Shown piece after piece: positions 22,066 through 22,762 of a stretch of 22,762 nt of DNA. Position numbers and translations under genes: made by a program. Numbering within the stretch: position 1 is the first letter of the stretch; every line of letters starts with the position of its first letter. The stretch covers positions 1 through 22,762 of the forward strand of contig JANPJV010000046.1 of NCBI GenBank assembly GCA_031425695.1, in the 5' to 3' direction. The notes under the pieces are model-generated. The model did no database searches, was not told the origin of the DNA, and saw only the letters and a program-made list of their open reading frames with translations. Source of the stretch: JANPJV01 sp031425695 (GTDB lineage: Bacteria; Pseudomonadota; Gammaproteobacteria; Xanthomonadales; SZUA-5).

Positions 22066-22762
22066 ATGCGCGCGATCCCGACTGCTGTTCTGTGTGTGCT
22101 GCTGGCTGCCTGTGGTGGTGAACCACCGACTGCTCCTCCGGCAGCCGCGCCTGCACCAGCCACCGCGGCCGCGCCGGTTCCACCGGCGCTTGCGGAAAGT
22201 GATAAGTACGCGCTTGCTGTCGGCGGCAATGGCTTCAGAGCTGAGATGGGGCTGGCCGGCCTGCGCCAGCGTTTCGGCGACACCGCAGTGGTCGAAGCCC
22301 AGGTGGCGCTCGGCGAGGGCCAGACCGAGGCCGGTGCGCTGATCCATCCGGACGATCCCGCACACCGGGCGCACGTCTACTTCGTCGATGGCGATACCAG
22401 CAAGCCGATCAGCGCGATCTATGTGCGCGATCCGGGCTCGTCCTGGAGTGGTCCTTTCGGCATTCGCATCGGCATGCCGACAACCGAGCTCGAGCGCATC
22501 AACGGCAAACCCTTCCGCTTCCTCGGCTTCGATTGGGACTACGGCGGCTATGTGAGCCACTGGACCGAAGGCACGCTGGCCAAGGCCTTCCTGCCTCCGG
22601 GCCAGCTTTCAGTGCGCCTCGAACCGCCAGCGCTCGGCGACGGCCAGCAGCTGCCGGACGGCTACCCCGCCGGCGATGGCGAGTTCCCGTCCGACCTCGC
22701 GGCGGTGCGCGAGAAGCCACCCGTGGTGGGCGAGTTCGGGCTTTCGTTCGTTCCCGCGGGTT
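22066..22762 (+). CDS. Lipoprotein of unknown function (3' end outside the window)
   Basis: The frame is open from the ATG at 22066 to the end of the window (232 codons). The first 16 residues are a lipoprotein signal with lipobox 'LLAAC' (Cys16). An alanine/proline-rich linker of about 30 residues follows ('PPTAPPAAAPAPATAAAPVP'), then a globular part with 'FGIRIGMPTTELERINGKPF' and 'FDWDYGGYVSHW'. It should be anchored in a membrane facing the periplasm. I do not recognise the family. A GAGG site lies 8 nt before the ATG. It is on the same strand as the CAP gene, 84 bp downstream. Confidence 0.8.
   Translation, partial: MRAIPTAVLCVLLAACGGEPPTAPPAAAPAPATAAAPVPPALAESDKYALAVGGNGFRAEMGLAGLRQRFGDTAVVEAQVALGEGQTEAGALIHPDDPAHRAHVYFVDGDTSKPISAIYVRDPGSSWSGPFGIRIGMPTTELERINGKPFRFLGFDWDYGGYVSHWTEGTLAKAFLPPGQLSVRLEPPALGDGQQLPDGYPAGDGEFPSDLAAVREKPPVVGEFGLSFVPAG

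Overview
The window looks like the chromosome of a GC-rich gammaproteobacterium, most plausibly of the Xanthomonadales/Lysobacterales. The clues are high GC, REP-like palindromes with a leading GTAG, a secreted protein ending in an 'IF-x-x-x-FE' tail, and Pseudomonas-like PreA/PreT. The assignment is an inference from style and not from a marker gene.

Left third (about 400-10000): a defence island read leftward. In order of transcription it holds a WYL-domain regulator, a type III-like restriction helicase-nuclease (Res), a winged-helix/minimal nucleotidyltransferase (MNT), a HEPN protein overlapping it by 11 bp, a beta-class DNA methyltransferase (Mod) and an OLD-family ATPase with a TOPRIM nuclease domain. 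Res and Mod should form the restriction-modification core. The MNT/HEPN pair is a toxin-antitoxin-type cassette placed between them, and OLD is a possible additional effector. A small convergent KTSC-domain gene lies at the island's edge. The Mod target-recognition segment is much more AT-rich than the rest of the gene.

Middle (10000-12525): nearly 1 kb without a convincing gene. It holds about 16 degenerate units of 21 bp (two helical turns) and a duplicated 62-bp palindromic repeat. After it come a conserved helical hypothetical protein with a clear terminator, and a second nucleotidyltransferase that appears broken by one extra base. A pair of inverted REP palindromes closes the section.

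Right (12526-21109): a leftward reductive pyrimidine catabolism cluster. A yeast Fcy1-type cytosine deaminase makes uracil, PreT/PreA reduce it to dihydrouracil, an M20-family carbamoylase releases beta-alanine from N-carbamoyl-beta-alanine, an omega-amino acid:pyruvate aminotransferase makes malonate semialdehyde, and an MmsA-type dehydrogenase converts that to acetyl-CoA. Dihydropyrimidinase, needed between PreA/T and the carbamoylase, is not in the window. Each of these six genes is followed within about 7-24 nt of its stop codon by a different palindromic element. One of these elements carries a GxxExxY gene and separates preT from preA. Another consists of three hairpins bordered by a second copy of the end of the aminotransferase gene.

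Far right: a rightward secreted CAP-domain protein and the start of a lipoprotein gene that runs off the window.
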